From a virus, in IMG/VR virus record IMGVR_UViG_3300036790_000810, positions 1-35,233 of that record: a stretch of DNA of 35,233 nucleotides; one strand, 5' to 3'. The notes beneath the pieces are model-generated. The model made no database searches and had not been told where the DNA came from. It worked only from the letters and a program-made list of their open reading frames with translations. Below are positions 24,338 through 30,776 of this stretch, piece by piece; position 1 is the stretch's first letter, and each line of letters starts with the position of its first letter. The translations under genes and the position numbers were made by a program.

Positions 24338-24891
24338 GATTTTGCGAGCCCGAGGATTTCCCGCTTGATCGTATCAACGGTCTCTTTCGAGAAGCCATCC
24401 TTCTTGCCGAGTGTGCGGGTGACGACTTCCGACGCCTTCTTTGCGATCTCCAGCCTTTCCTTCAACAGCCTGTCGCTGTCCGTCTTGCGCGCCCTGGACA
24501 ATTCGCCAAGCGCCTTTGAAAGAGCCATCACCTGCGCCGGCGTTAGCGTGACGGGCTCTCCGTCCTCGTCGGCCGCAGATAACATGTCCATGATCGTTGT
24601 GTGGAGCACCTGGTTATTCAGGCGCGCCAACTTGTCGTCGTCGGCATCACCAAACTTTTCGACCAAAGCCTCAGCGATGTCCCGGCTGCGTCGGATGCGT
24701 TCTCCAACGACCTTGATGTCTTGTTGCCGTCGGCTTAGCGCGCTCCTTGAGACTTCGAGACCTATAGGCGCTCCAATTCTGCGGACCTCTTCGACGAGCT
24801 GGTTAAGCGTTAGTCCCGGATCGGCGAGCTTCTCGTCAATCGCCTGCCGCAATTCTGTGGGAAGCTGCGCGATCTTGGAGCGACGGGCCAT
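24334..24891 (-). CDS. Terminase small subunit (Mu gp27 family, DUF3486)
   Basis: A 185-residue protein from the ATG at 24891, opening MARRSKIAQLPTELRQAIDEKL, the usual DUF3486 start. An HTH-like N-terminal segment follows (LTLNQLVEEVRR, then SRSALSRRQQDIK). The middle is helical and rich in Asp/Glu (EKFGDADDDKLARLNNQVLH). An ALSKALGELSRARKTDSDRLLKERLEIAKKA helix lies near the end. The family recognises packaging DNA for gp28. It starts one base after the upstream stop and overlaps the large subunit by 4 bases. Confidence 0.88.
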   Translation of the reverse strand: MARRSKIAQLPTELRQAIDEKLADPGLTLNQLVEEVRRIGAPIGLEVSRSALSRRQQDIKVVGERIRRSRDIAEALVEKFGDADDDKLARLNNQVLHTTIMDMLSAADEDGEPVTLTPAQVMALSKALGELSRARKTDSDRLLKERLEIAKKASEVVTRTLGKKDGFSKETVDTIKREILGLAKS

Positions 24892-24892
24892 C

Positions 24893-25195
24893 TCAGTTTC
24901 CGAATGAAGGCTTTTTGATGCCCGTGATTGCGATCGTGCCGGCTGCAACGTCCGCGCCGCGCTCCAAAACGTGCGCAACCGCGAGCTTGTCGTCGAACCA
25001 CTCCAGCCGGATGCAGCCCGCCGTTTCGAGGAAGCGAAGATCCATGCGAACGGCCTCGCGCGTCAGCCCGGCTGTGAGCCCGAGCTGCGCGAGCGCCTCA
25101 CGCAGAACACTTTCGTTTGCGTCACCGTTCGACTCGACCAGTAACTTCAGGATCGAGAGACGGCGGTGCGCGGCTGCTATTTCTGCCAGGCCCAT
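24893..25195 (-). CDS. Mu gp26-like protein (VpaChn25_0724 family)
   Basis: A 100-residue winged-helix-like protein. The pattern AHRRLSILKLLVESNGDANESVLREAL, followed by LTREAVRMDLRFLETAGCIRLEW and GTIAITGIKKP, fits the small family located just before gp27 in Mu-like phages. Its helix-turn-helix-like middle (VLREAL...LTREAVRMDLRFLE) suggests DNA binding, but the function is not established. It begins 3 bases after the gp25-like gene. Confidence 0.72.
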   Translation of the reverse strand: MGLAEIAAAHRRLSILKLLVESNGDANESVLREALAQLGLTAGLTREAVRMDLRFLETAGCIRLEWFDDKLAVAHVLERGADVAAGTIAITGIKKPSFGN

Positions 25196-25198
25196 AGC

Positions 25199-25546
25199 CT
25201 ATGCCCTTGTCATCATCGTTTCGGTGATCACGCCGATCGACCGTTCCGTTCGCGTTTGACCTTCGTGTAGTGAGTGCATCTCGGCGCTCAGTGCTTTTAT
25301 GTCGCCGGCCATTTCTGAGACGAGCTTGCTCATCTCCTTGAAGTCGTCCGACTGCGGCATTGCGTGGATGCGCTCTTCCAGCCTTATCAGCCTTCCTTCA
25401 TGGTCGGTCACTTTCTTCTCAACCGAAGCTAAGGCGTCGCTGATTTCGTCTTTGGCCGCCGCGCGTAAGATGTACACAGCGGCCGGCGCCAAGATACTCA
25501 TCACGAGCGCGGCCAGCGAAAGCCATGTGTCTGCGGACCAGGTCAA
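25199..25546 (-). CDS. Mu gp25-like protein (DUF2730), membrane-anchored coiled coil
   Basis: A 115-residue protein from a TTG at 25546 that forms a TTGA overlap with the TraR-like gene; the in-frame sequence upstream overlaps that gene and is Arg/Cys-rich. An N-terminal membrane segment (about residues 7-27, LSLAALVMSILAPAAVYIL) is followed by a long coiled coil (SVEKKVTDHEGRLIRLEERI, and KLVSEMAGDIKALSAEM). This topology is typical of DUF2730 proteins in Mu-like phages between the TraR-type protein and gp26. Its function is unknown, though a membrane role in lysis has been proposed for genes nearby. Confidence 0.7.
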   Translation of the reverse strand: MTWSADTWLSLAALVMSILAPAAVYILRAAAKDEISDALASVEKKVTDHEGRLIRLEERIHAMPQSDDFKEMSKLVSEMAGDIKALSAEMHSLHEGQTRTERSIGVITETMMTRA

Positions 25547-25776
25547 GCCTTCGCTCCTATCTTTTCTGCGAACGCGCGCTCGAAAATCGATTGGCAAACA
25601 ACACACCGCTCGACGCCCCGCACAGCAAGCCGGCGCGCGGCAGGAATTTCCCCATCGCAATCAAGACAGTCTTCACGCGATGCTCCCTTCTTGGAGGCCA
25701 GCACAATGCGAAGACGCGCGAGTGCTTCTTCCCGCGCGTCTTCTTCGGCTTGCTGGGCGAAATCGAACTGGTCCAT
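25543..25776 (-). CDS. TraR/DksA-type C4 zinc finger protein
   Basis: A 77-residue protein from the ATG at 25776, overlapping the lipoprotein stop by one base (TAATG). It has a helical acidic N-terminus (AEEDAREEALARLR), then C37-L-D-C40 and C58-V-V-C61 spaced by 17 residues, the TraR/DksA zinc finger. The coiled-coil tip residues of the family (DxxDxA-like) appear only in altered form. Such proteins modulate RNA polymerase, and TraR-like genes of Mu-like phages lie in this place. It likely biases host transcription during the late phase. Confidence 0.78.
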   Translation of the reverse strand: MDQFDFAQQAEEDAREEALARLRIVLASKKGASREDCLDCDGEIPAARRLAVRGVERCVVCQSIFERAFAEKIGAKA

Positions 25777-26378
25777 TACTGGTTCAGCTGGGTCCGCACA
25801 GTGGCTTCGAGCGCGTGCAGCTCGTCGAGGTCCTGCTGTGTCGGCCCCGCTGCGTCGGCCCAATTCAGGAACTGCTGCGAGTCCATGGACAGCGTGATGA
25901 CTGTCGGCAGCAGCTCAACGATGCCCACGTCGCTTGCGGCCGACTGAGCGAGCGCGTCGGCAGCCGGCAGCTTGTAGACCGTGATGACGGTTCCGACCGT
26001 GTCGATCGCGGTGTTCGCGTCGGCGAGCAGAGAAACCGTGTCCGTTGCGCCGTTGGTAGCCGCGATCTTTTCCGCGCCATCGAAGGCGACGCCGATCGAG
26101 GCATCCGCTTTGCGGAGTTGGGTAACGATACCGGGATCGGAGCACAGCTTGGAAGCTCCCGGCGAGCCGCAGGTCGGCAGCAGGGAGTAGCCGGCGGCGG
26201 CGGACAGAAACACGCCGTCATATTTGGCGCGCGCTTGGTAGACCGCAGCCTGCGCCGCGTTCAGCTTGGGCGAGTTGGGATCCACAGCAACCGGCGACGT
26301 CACCAGCCCGCTGAGCGCACCACAGCCGGCGAGAAGAAAAACGGCCGCGAGGGCCGCGAGGGAATTGAGCTTGTACAT
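25776..26378 (-). CDS. Phage lipoprotein, possible lysis or exclusion role
   Basis: A 200-residue protein with a lipoprotein signal: a hydrophobic stretch ending LLAGC, with C19 as the lipidated residue. The mature part is Ala/Asp-rich and helical. It contains two further cysteines about ten residues apart (TCGSPGASKLC), which may form a disulphide. A lipoprotein next to a small membrane protein in the Mu lysis position could act as an outer-membrane (Rz1-like) partner, but 200 residues is too long for Rz1 and no spanin motif is visible. Superinfection exclusion is the other reasonable reading. It directly follows the membrane protein gene with no gap. Confidence 0.6.
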   Translation of the reverse strand: MYKLNSLAALAAVFLLAGCGALSGLVTSPVAVDPNSPKLNAAQAAVYQARAKYDGVFLSAAAGYSLLPTCGSPGASKLCSDPGIVTQLRKADASIGVAFDGAEKIAATNGATDTVSLLADANTAIDTVGTVITVYKLPAADALAQSAASDVGIVELLPTVITLSMDSQQFLNWADAAGPTQQDLDELHALEATVRTQLNQ

Positions 26379-26768
26379 TCAGGTGTTCTCCTTGGGAGCG
26401 GGCAGCGACGGCGCGAGAGCGGCCTTCGCTTGGGGGATGATCGCGGAGACGGCCGCGATGATCGAAGCCTCGCTGAGATTGAGGCCTTCGATTTCGGTTG
26501 TTGCCGCCTTCAACAGCCAGTTGGCGGCGGTAGCGATCAGCGGATCGGCGACGTAGATGTTGCCGACCTTGCCCGCGACCGGTTGAGCAGCCGCGAGGGC
26601 GAAGTGGGCCGCGTCCCAGGCAAGCTTGCTGAGGGTGTCGCTGAGGGTTGCGTTGTTCTTCACGAAGGCGAATTTCTTCAGCTCAAAGACGAGCAGCGTG
26701 AAAATCACCATGACGACGACATAGAGCAGCGCCTGCAAAAAGGGCTGGATGTAAATCGCGTAGTTCAT
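26379..26768 (-). CDS. Small membrane protein in the lysis position (possible holin)
   Basis: A 129-residue protein with a single strong N-terminal membrane segment (about residues 8-28, FLQALLYVVVMVIFTLLVFEL) and a second weaker Ala-rich hydrophobic region (WDAAHFALAAAQPVAG). It has a short charged linker after the first segment (KKFAFVKNN). It is the first gene after the regulatory leader and has AGGAGAG before its ATG. In Mu the first late gene after C encodes lysozyme or holin functions. No lysozyme is present here, so a holin role is only a position-based guess. Confidence 0.55.
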   Translation of the reverse strand: MNYAIYIQPFLQALLYVVVMVIFTLLVFELKKFAFVKNNATLSDTLSKLAWDAAHFALAAAQPVAGKVGNIYVADPLIATAANWLLKAATTEIEGLNLSEASIIAAVSAIIPQAKAALAPSLPAPKENT

Positions 26769-26809
26769 GTTCTCTCCTGGTCACGGGTTAGGCGCATCCT
26801 CGATGCGAC

Positions 26810-26838
26810 GCGGGCGAGAACTCGAAGTTCTCGCCCGC
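26810..26838. terminator. Perfect 13-bp hairpin in the late leader
   Basis: GCGGGCGAGAACT and AGTTCTCGCCCGC pair perfectly across a 3-base loop (CGA). It lies in the only large gap after the Mor/C-type gene and before the membrane/lipoprotein genes. No T-run follows it on either strand, so it may terminate early/middle transcripts in the Rho-assisted or GC-rich style, or act as a processing or anti-termination site in the late leader. A second small hairpin (CGCATC-GAG-GATGCG) lies immediately downstream on the minus strand. Confidence 0.6.
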
Positions 26839-26897
26839 CCCATGAACGGGAGGTACGCGCCAGCCACGGATGCGAGATTGCAACCAGGCCGCGCGCA

Positions 26898-26918
26898 CTT
26901 CGCCCGTGACAAACGTCA
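26898..26918 (-). promoter_or_regulatory. Candidate late activator site before lysis-position genes
   Basis: On the coding strand this reads TGACGTTTGTCACGGGCGAAG. It is a TGAC(N4)GTCA dyad followed by CGGGCGAAG, the same order as the palindrome upstream of gene I. The loosely matching hexamer CAATCT about 28 bases downstream of the dyad centre (near 26880) would suit an activator-dependent -10. It is located where Mu has Plys. Assigned by analogy and sequence sharing. Confidence 0.4.
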
Positions 26919-26923
26919 GAGCG

Positions 26924-27361
26924 TTACAGCAGGTCTTCGATGTCGATTTGGCGCGTGTCGCGCTTTTTGGACGGCGCCTTCACCGCACTGGCCGCGATCT
27001 CCTCGCCCGCTTTGATCCGCTTGCGGAGACGGGAGATGGACCGCGTGTGGAGGCCGGAGGCGTCTACCGCCTTGCTCAAACTGCCGCCCTCTGCGGCCAG
27101 CACCTCAGCCGCCTTGATATGGCGCACCAGGTTGCCACCTTTAGGGAACTGAATACGAGTCGAATGATAGGCGGCCATGATGGCATCGGCCGCCTTCCTG
27201 CCGCCCGCTACGACGAGCGCGTGGGACGGTCCTGCCTTTTTGGGTACATAGATGCTCTTGCCGCCCAATAGTTCGGCGAGCCGAACGGCTGCATCGATAC
27301 CGGCCGCATCGAAGGCGATTTGCAATACGTCGGGAAGGTGGCGTCGAGCGGGCGAGGTCAT
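26924..27361 (-). CDS. Mor/C-type transcription activator
   Basis: A 145-residue protein of the Mor/C family. The dimerisation part reads VRLAELLGGKSIYVPKK (the family's GG-x-x-(I/V)Y(I/V)PK motif). An HTH near residues 75-115 reads FPKGGNLVRHIKAAEVLAAEGGSLSKAVDASGLHTRSISRLRKRI. In Mu, Mor activates the middle promoter and C activates four late promoters. Here a single gene of this kind sits at the end of the early/middle operon, coupled to gemA by an ATGA overlap, and is followed by the leader of the next operon, so it is probably the late switch. The C-terminal 30 residues are Lys/Asp-rich and extra. Confidence 0.85.
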   Translation of the reverse strand: MTSPARRHLPDVLQIAFDAAGIDAAVRLAELLGGKSIYVPKKAGPSHALVVAGGRKAADAIMAAYHSTRIQFPKGGNLVRHIKAAEVLAAEGGSLSKAVDASGLHTRSISRLRKRIKAGEEIAASAVKAPSKKRDTRQIDIEDLL

Positions 27362-28014
27362 GCCGCACCCGCTTGTGCCGACCCGTTCACTCGCGCCCGA
27401 CGAATTCGCGCGCCGAGATTACGGGCCAGCGCGTCGAGCTGCTGCGCAGTCAGCCCAGCGATACCGCCCCGCGCCGCTGGCCAGATCGTGCCAATATAGC
27501 GGTCGAGATTGGCCGCTTCGCCATCGACTTGACCAACGCTGCGCACCACCACACCGAGATCGTGCATCCTCTTCCACTGCGCTAGCAGCAACCGGCGGCG
27601 CGCCTCCAGTCCGCCCCGGTCGCCAACCGGCACAGCGAAGCCATGCCGCTCAGCGATAGCCTTAAGAGCTTCTGAGACCGAATTTGCCTCAGAGGGTGTT
27701 AGGAACTGAAGGCGGTCCTTGCCGGTCTGCCGCTTTACGAAGCTATCAAGCGCGGAGTCATCGCCGTGATCGAGCGCGCCGAGGTTCCAACAGGCGATCC
27801 AGAGCGCCTTGGCCTTCAGAAGATGGCTGTGAAACATTCCCGAATGTTTCACATGAAACCCCGCTAGCGCCCTGTCGAGCCCGGCATCGTCAAGGTCGCG
27901 AGCGCTCCGCTTGCCGGCCTCACGGAAGAGCCGTGCGCGATAGCCTTCGTCGTCGAGCCCCAGCTGGCGCGCAGCGGCGTGCAACTTGCGGAGTTTTTCG
28001 TTCCGCGATCCCAT
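27358..28014 (-). CDS. gemA: GemA-family regulatory protein (Mu gp16-like, DUF1018)
   Basis: A 218-residue protein. The N-terminus LHAAARQLGLDDEGYRARLFREAGKRSARDL is the family core (H-x-x-a/kxLGLdDexYRxxL). It is followed by a middle helix (ALWIACWNLGALDH), then LQFLTPSEANSVSEALKAIAERHG and RRRLLLAQWKRMHDLG toward the end. Mu gemA affects host gene expression and DNA gyrase-linked phenotypes. The gene here is a little longer than usual. A parS-like palindrome (27845-27860) encodes part of GFHVKHSGMFHSHL near residues 52-65. Start codon overlaps the previous stop as TAATG. Confidence 0.85.
   Translation of the reverse strand: MGSRNEKLRKLHAAARQLGLDDEGYRARLFREAGKRSARDLDDAGLDRALAGFHVKHSGMFHSHLLKAKALWIACWNLGALDHGDDSALDSFVKRQTGKDRLQFLTPSEANSVSEALKAIAERHGFAVPVGDRGGLEARRRLLLAQWKRMHDLGVVVRSVGQVDGEAANLDRYIGTIWPAARGGIAGLTAQQLDALARNLGARIRRARVNGSAQAGAA
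27829..27860. repeat. parS-like palindrome and half-sites within gemA
   Basis: TGTTTCACATGAAACC (27845-27860) matches 14 of 16 bases of the bacterial parS consensus TGTTTCACGTGAAACA. Just before it lies GTGAAACATT (27829-27838), a further half site; together with AATGTTTCAC (27843-27852) it forms a perfect 10-bp inverted repeat with a 4-base loop (CCCG). Confidence 0.5.
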
Positions 28015-28406
28015 TATCCGGCCTTCCGCAGTTCGGCCAGTAGGATCAGCAATGCCGCAAACATCCGATCGACGGGCGCGTTGACCTCGCCCAGCAGGTG
28101 AGCTGATCCGCTTTCAGCTCGAATGTTAAACGCCTCAACCATCTCAGGCCGAGGTATGCCAATGCTTTCCCCCAGCTCAATGCACGAGGCAAAGAGCATC
28201 CGGAATGCGGCCTGCTTGGATTGCGGGATGAGGGTTTCGTCGTGACCAAGAAGGCCATGTGCCGACCAGGTGGCGGCCCTGACCCAATGTTTCAGAAGGG
28301 TTGCCCTCTTCTCGCCGCGCGTCAGCCGGATGAGAGATTGCGAGGCAAGTAGAAAACTGAGCACCGGGTTGTCTTCAACGTGAAGCGGCGCGATGGGAGC
28401 GTTCAT
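28014..28406 (-). CDS. Helical early protein, function unknown
   Basis: A 130-residue soluble, mostly helical protein (MNAPIAPLHVEDNPVLSFLL, LIRLTRGEKRATLLKHWVRAA, PVDRMFAALLILLAELRK). No known family or metal-binding motif is seen. It lies between the LexA-like gene and gemA and overlaps both by 1-4 bases, so it belongs to the early/middle operon. The C-terminal Leu-rich helix could be amphipathic or dimeric. Confidence 0.65.
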   Translation of the reverse strand: MNAPIAPLHVEDNPVLSFLLASQSLIRLTRGEKRATLLKHWVRAATWSAHGLLGHDETLIPQSKQAAFRMLFASCIELGESIGIPRPEMVEAFNIRAESGSAHLLGEVNAPVDRMFAALLILLAELRKAG

Positions 28407-28681
28407 GTCCGCTCCTCCACGAGCGCGATGCTGCGCGGAGACTTACTGAGGACAATATGGCCTCGCTCCTGCAGCGCATGCACGATCGCGTACACCCGTG
28501 ATTTGCTCTTCCGCCTAATCGCAACGCGGATTTCATCGAAGCTGGGCGAAGAGCCGTGTTCGCGGATATGGTCGCGAATGAAGTTGAGCGCCCGTGCCTG
28601 GAGGATCGTGAGACCGAGCTTCTCGCGCGGCGCCTTGGTGAGCGTGATGGGATGATTGCAGTTGGGGCAAGCGAGTGTCAT
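28403..28681 (-). CDS. LexA-type winged helix with zinc-ribbon-like start
   Basis: A 92-residue protein from the ATG at 28681 (ATGA overlap with the upstream gene). Residues 24-88 (LTILQARALNFIRDHIREHGSSPSFDEIRVAI to RGHIVLSKSPRSIALV) match the LexA DNA-binding domain: LTxxQ-x-x-L-x-FI...GxxPSxxEI, then a recognition helix (KSKSRVYAIVHALQERG) and wing. The LexA cleavage and peptidase part is missing. CPNCNHP at the N-terminus could be half of a zinc site. It may bind SOS boxes or phage operators. It is probably a regulator of early/middle genes. Confidence 0.78.
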   Translation of the reverse strand: MTLACPNCNHPITLTKAPREKLGLTILQARALNFIRDHIREHGSSPSFDEIRVAIRRKSKSRVYAIVHALQERGHIVLSKSPRSIALVEERT

Positions 28682-28866
28682 GGATTTCTCCCTGACGACC
28701 GCGTTGTGTCGCGGACGTGTTCGAAGAGAAGCTTCTCGCCCAACGGCAGAGGCGCGCGGCCGAATGTGACGGCGCGAAAACACATGAGCGCGAGTCCAAG
28801 AAATACAACGGCGACACCGGCAATGATGCCGACGAGCCACGCGAGAAAGAGCTTTGCTATTCGCAT
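28678..28866 (-). CDS. Small single-pass membrane protein
   Basis: A 62-residue protein with one long N-terminal membrane segment (LFLAWLVGIIAGVAVVFLGLALMCF, about residues 6-30), followed by a basic cytoplasmic-type tail (EHVRDTTRSSGRNP). It overlaps the gene before it by 10 bases and the LexA-like gene by 4 bases. Unknown function; small early membrane proteins in phages are often host-takeover or exclusion factors. Confidence 0.6.
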   Translation of the reverse strand: MRIAKLFLAWLVGIIAGVAVVFLGLALMCFRAVTFGRAPLPLGEKLLFEHVRDTTRSSGRNP

Positions 28867-29213
28867 GGATAAGCCTCCGAAAATGCCCTGCCCTGGCTCG
28901 TGACGCGCTCGAGCGCGTCGAGGATCTGATCGCGCGCGAAGTTTCCGTCCGAGAGCTTGGCTAAATCGGCGGCATGCGCGGCCACGACAAAGGCAGCGCT
29001 CGCCAGCTTCGCGAGCGCCATGATCTCCACAGTGGAGACAATCGTTACGCCTCTTCGCTTTCCGGAGACAATTTCCGCAGCTATCGCAGCCACGGCAAAA
29101 GCATCATCAAGGTCAGGTTTTGGCTTTCCGGCATGATCGGAAAACAACTTCACAGCTCCGTGGCCCAGCGCGGTGGCTGAGACGTCGGGTGCATCCGGCG
29201 AGTGTGCGTTCAT
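28857..29213 (-). CDS. Ala-rich early protein, function unknown
   Basis: A 118-residue soluble, helical, Ala-rich protein (AFAVAAIAAEIVSGKRRG, ALAKLASAAFVVAAHAADLAKLSDG). I see no motif or family. It overlaps the preceding and following genes by 4 and 10 bases and is part of the early/middle operon. Confidence 0.6.
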   Translation of the reverse strand: MNAHSPDAPDVSATALGHGAVKLFSDHAGKPKPDLDDAFAVAAIAAEIVSGKRRGVTIVSTVEIMALAKLASAAFVVAAHAADLAKLSDGNFARDQILDALERVTSQGRAFSEAYPCE

Positions 29214-29434
29214 CGAGTGGAACTCCGAGCGGCCGCGAAATCAATTACGTTGTCGGACCATCGCGAACCGGGAGCTTTCTGGGCTTCCAACTCGCGCGCC
29301 TGGTCTGCAAAGCTGTTCAGATTGGTGATGAGCTTTCGCAAGAAGCTGGGATTAATCGACTTGCCTTCTTCGACAGCCGCTGTGATTTCTTCATCGACTG
29401 CGTTAGCAAGATTTTCGAGATCGCCACTAAGCAT
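29210..29434 (-). CDS. Small acidic early protein, function unknown
   Basis: A 74-residue acidic, helical protein (MLSGDLENLANAVDEEITAAVEEGKSI and FLRKLITNLNSFADQARELE). No family is recognised. It overlaps its neighbours by 8 and 4 bases and shares the operon. It may be a dimeric accessory to the adjacent DNA-binding protein. Confidence 0.6.
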   Translation of the reverse strand: MLSGDLENLANAVDEEITAAVEEGKSINPSFLRKLITNLNSFADQARELEAQKAPGSRWSDNVIDFAAARSSTR

Positions 29435-29831
29435 GGTTGCCTCCGATGGCGTTGGGGCAGCTTTTGCAGGCTGCGCTCAGACGCGCGCGCTGAGGATTTG
29501 CAGCGGAAAACTTCACGCCTTGATAGGCGACACAATCATTCCGCCCTATCGAACCCATGACCGGACAGATCACGGTCAGGTGCATCAACGCGCCACGCAC
29601 CTGGGCTTCGATCTTGTCGAGACGCCCGGGGTACGTCTTGTTAATGACCCCTGATACTGTCGAGGCGTTGGTGAAGCCGCACGTGCGCGCCGTTTTGCTC
29701 TGGTTGCCGTCCAGCTGCGCCTGACGCGCAAGCGCTTCAACCCAATCCGGGACTTGTCCCCAGCGATCATGGGCGTTCTGCAGATAGGTGCGCCCATCCT
29801 TCGGCCCGAATTTCCTTTTGAGCGCGATCAT
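29427..29831 (-). CDS. HTH DNA-binding protein with C-terminal cysteines
   Basis: A 134-residue protein from the ATG at 29831 (ATGA overlap). Residues about 30-65 (WVEALARQAQLDGNQSKTARTCGFTNASTVSGVINKTY) form an HTH-like unit, with LDGNQSKTARTCG and TVSGVINKTYPG as the two helices. The C-terminal half holds CPVMG, a later NDC and a final CKSCPN, which could bind zinc. Proteins of this form occur in Mu-like phages as small transcriptional regulators. DNA target unknown. Confidence 0.65.
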   Translation of the reverse strand: MIALKRKFGPKDGRTYLQNAHDRWGQVPDWVEALARQAQLDGNQSKTARTCGFTNASTVSGVINKTYPGRLDKIEAQVRGALMHLTVICPVMGSIGRNDCVAYQGVKFSAANPQRARLSAACKSCPNAIGGNHA

Positions 29832-30103
29832 GCCGCCTCCTTCGCCTCGACGGCGGCGATCGCATCGGCAGCAGCCTTTTCGTATCGAGCGCGGGTGTGG
29901 CCCAATTCGTCCACAATCGAACAAACCGGGCTGCCAGCTTTCGCAAGTGCCGCAGCTCGATCTGAAACGCGGTTATACCAAGCGCAAGTCTCCCAGACTG
30001 CGCTCTTTAAAAAGCGAGGAACGCGTCTCCAGTGCGGCCAACACATGAGATGACCGAGTTTGGCGACGTTCTTGCATCCTCTAACTGGACAAGCATGGCT
30101 CAT
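29828..30103 (-). CDS. Cys/His-rich small protein, paralogue A
   Basis: A 91-residue protein. The N-terminus has C-P-V-x-x-C-(x9)-C-x-x-HW, a probable zinc-binding site, followed by VPRFLKSAVWETCAWY and two helices. It is clearly homologous to the next gene upstream (30100-30339): shared CPV...C...CxxHW, VP-x-x-L-x-x-A-x-x-ET, and a C-terminal AA-rich helix. The two are adjacent and overlap by 4 bases, so they look like a tandem duplication. Function unknown. Confidence 0.7.
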   Translation of the reverse strand: MSHACPVRGCKNVAKLGHLMCWPHWRRVPRFLKSAVWETCAWYNRVSDRAAALAKAGSPVCSIVDELGHTRARYEKAAADAIAAVEAKEAA

Positions 30104-30339
30104 GATCGTTCTCCGACGCCTATCGCTGCTAACGCTGCATCTCGCGCCGCCCCGTAGGCGTCCTTGAGATCAGCGATGGGCCGGCCAAGCTTCACCGCGA
30201 GCAAATAGCGGCTTTGTGTCTCGACGAATGCCTGACGAAGCTCGACGGGCACGGCGTGCCAGTGTGTCGTGCAAGCCGGAAATTGCTTTCCCGGCGCGCG
30301 CGGACAGTCAGAGACCGGACAGCGTTTGTGGGACCTCAT
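30100..30339 (-). CDS. Cys/His-rich small protein, paralogue B
   Basis: A 79-residue protein with CPVSDCPRAPGKQFPACTTHW, the same Cys4/His pattern as its downstream paralogue, then VPVELRQAFVETQSRYLLA. The start overlaps the preceding stop as ATGA. The helical C-terminal half (KDAYGAARDAALAAIG) parallels that of paralogue A. It is probably a small zinc-binding protein that binds nucleic acid or protein; no function can be assigned. Confidence 0.7.
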   Translation of the reverse strand: MRSHKRCPVSDCPRAPGKQFPACTTHWHAVPVELRQAFVETQSRYLLAVKLGRPIADLKDAYGAARDAALAAIGVGERS

Positions 30340-30776
30340 GACTTAGCTCCAGCTGGTTGCCGCCGAGCTACGATGCCGACGAGCTCGCCTAGCGTGTGGC
30401 AGATCAGCGGCTTCGGAAGGTGGATGCTGAGAACGCTCTCGATCTCATCGGCGAAGTCCATGATGCTGATATCGTCCAGCATCATGTCCTCGCACAACCT
30501 AGTCTCGGAGGTGACTGACACATCCGGTGAAAGCCAATCCGTTGCAATGGCGATGACATATCGCGCTGCCGCATAGCGCGCGCTGTCTGAGGAAGAGAAC
30601 CCTGCGCACGAGCTGCAGAGATCGGGGCCACACCAGAAGCACGGACCAGGACAGGCCAACCAATCGGAGCATTTGCAGACGCGACACGTCCGCCAAATGC
30701 ACTCGGAAGTGAAGTTGGTGGCAAAGCCACCTTGCGCGACGACGGGAAGTCGCGGCGGTTTGTTATCGGCCATCAC
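30336..30776 (-). CDS. Cys-rich zinc motif fused to Ser-less ACP-like domain
   Basis: A 146-residue protein with two parts. Residues 26-57 carry nine cysteines in the phage pattern CRVCKCSDWLACPGPCFWCG, then DLCSSC, which probably binds zinc. Residues about 80-137 follow the acyl carrier protein layout (VTSETRLCEDMMLDDISIMDFADEIE and PKPLICHTLGELVGIV, compare AcpP's helix II and the final helix). In the position of the phosphopantetheine-bearing Ser of AcpP (EDLGADS), there is Asp102 (EDMMLDD). So the domain probably cannot carry an acyl arm. The protein may act as a binding module. It overlaps both neighbours by 4 bases. Confidence 0.65.
   Translation of the reverse strand: MMADNKPPRLPVVAQGGFATNFTSECIWRTCRVCKCSDWLACPGPCFWCGPDLCSSCAGFSSSDSARYAAARYVIAIATDWLSPDVSVTSETRLCEDMMLDDISIMDFADEIESVLSIHLPKPLICHTLGELVGIVARRQPAGAKS

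Noticed and set aside
27829-27860. A true chromosome or plasmid partition locus
   Set aside because: No parA or parB gene is present and the sequence lies within a coding region; only a parS-like site is claimed.
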